Below are positions 62,422 through 64,000 of a DNA stretch of 64,000 bases, in pieces. The position numbers and the translations under genes were made by a program. Source of the DNA: Desulfatitalea tepidiphila (GTDB taxonomy: Bacteria > Desulfobacterota > Desulfobacteria > Desulfobacterales > Desulfosarcinaceae); the NCBI RefSeq assembly GCF_001293685.1, contig NZ_BCAG01000007.1, positions 62,001 through 126,000 of the forward strand, in the 5' to 3' direction. Every line of letters starts with the position of its first letter. The stretch's first letter is position 1. The notes below the pieces were generated by a model. It was not told the origin of the DNA and searched no databases. It saw nothing but the letters and a program-made list of their open reading frames with translations.

Positions 62422-62612
62422 GGGCCGCTGGGCGCTCCGCCCCTCACGCAACGTCGCGCAAGTGCCGGTAAGGTGCGCTCCGGACGGCCCGGAAACTCGC
62501 ATGCGCTCAAACAGTCCGGGCCGCCCATCCTCCGCTGCACCCGACCGGCACTAACGCGACATGCGAATGAGGGAGCGGATCCCCCACCGGCCCCACCTCC
62601 ACCCGTAAACCA
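62422..62612. repeat. family R element, divergent copy R7
   Basis: The 92-nt core (62461-62552) has outer stem AGTGCCGGT/ACCGGCACT and inner stem GGCCCGGA/TCCGGGCC, where R1 has GGCCCAGA/TCTGGGCC. AAGGTGCGC faces TGCACCC. Terminal repeats are not recognisable, so this is an older or distinct subfamily. The rest of 62330-62796 holds the REP-like repeat and an AT-rich tract with repeated CATACTTTC motifs. Confidence 0.8.
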
Positions 62613-62662
62613 TGCAACACCATGAATTGCCAGACTCGTTAAGATTCACATTTGATGGTGAT

Positions 62663-62716
62663 GTAAAAAGTCCTAGGTTCGCGATTCCCGTCATCCCAGC
62701 GAACGCCGGCATCCAG
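62663..62716. repeat. short palindromic intergenic repeat (REP-like), copy 2
   Basis: AAAAAGTCC then CCCGTCATCCCAGC, GAAC, GCCGGCATCCAG, as at 47173-47226 but with a less perfect stem. Confidence 0.65.
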
Positions 62717-62796
62717 AAATAAGCAAATTAGCTCGAAATCAAAAATTTTAATGCAACTTTCATACTTTCCTATCTTCATACTTTCATACTTTTTTC

Positions 62797-64000
<1,204 letters not shown>

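Overview
The window reads as about 64 kb of chromosome from a GC-rich anaerobic bacterium. It most resembles a sulfate-reducing or syntrophic Desulfobacterota of the Desulfosarcina/Desulfococcus kind. This placement is inferred from gene content: a tetraheme class III cytochrome c, ETF:quinone oxidoreductase, a CooC-type nickel ATPase, a tungstate ABC transporter, 2-hydroxyacyl-CoA dehydratase/benzoyl-CoA reductase-type subunits with their activase, several acyl-CoA ligases, acyl-CoA dehydrogenase and enoyl-CoA hydratase, and a TRAP transporter. No rRNA, tRNA, CRISPR array, phage or transposase gene was recognised.

Layout. (1) 1-9.8 kb: acuB/acuC-like pair, cooC-like ATPase, phasin-like protein with an ABC1 kinase, a CBM48 protein, ETF-QO, a PP-loop thiolase-type enzyme and rlmN. 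(2) 9.9-18.3 kb: a compact plus-strand housekeeping run, ffh-rpsP-khpA-rimM-trmD-SPOUT methylase-rplS-rnhB-yraN-rsmI, then a phosphopantetheinyl transferase and a beta-CASP nuclease. (3) 18.3-23.8 kb: a TPM/TPR gene broken by an in-frame TAA, then an excisionase-type regulator with tupABC. (4) 23.9-32.5 kb: a minus-strand operon (acyl-CoA ligase, two dehydratase-type subunits, activase, hydrolase) behind a 24-bp palindromic operator, with a TetR gene and a divergent ThDP enzyme that resembles 2-hydroxyacyl-CoA lyase. (5) 32.5-45.9 kb: RidA, an Mth938-like protein, a second ligase with an XRE-cupin regulator, a chemoreceptor, TRAP dctPMQ, ettA, and an unrecognised 546-aa protein with a second XRE-cupin regulator. 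(6) 45.9-51.3 kb: HMGL-like lyase, enoyl-CoA hydratase, acyl-CoA dehydrogenase and two TetR regulators with visible dyads. (7) 51.3-64 kb: a 55-aa gene, cytochrome c3, Tat translocase, MltA, molybdenum cofactor genes (moaC, moaE-like, a degenerate mobA), a pqiABC-type lipid transport operon, a BtrH-type protein, a hot-dog dehydratase and a sigma-54 response regulator cut by the window end.

How the parts fit. Two TetR-controlled acyl-CoA blocks and a ligase/XRE-cupin pair point to regulated use of organic acids, with electrons leaving through ETF-QO. Tungstate uptake, Mo-cofactor genes, Tat export and cytochrome c3 suit periplasmic Mo/W oxidoreductases encoded elsewhere.

The most unusual feature is in the intergenic DNA. 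Seven copies of a long palindromic element (family R) share a hairpin core, exactly 92 nt in four copies measured end to end, whose base pairs co-vary between copies. A second palindromic family (P) is also present, and one P copy is inserted inside the end of an R copy with a 6-bp target duplication.
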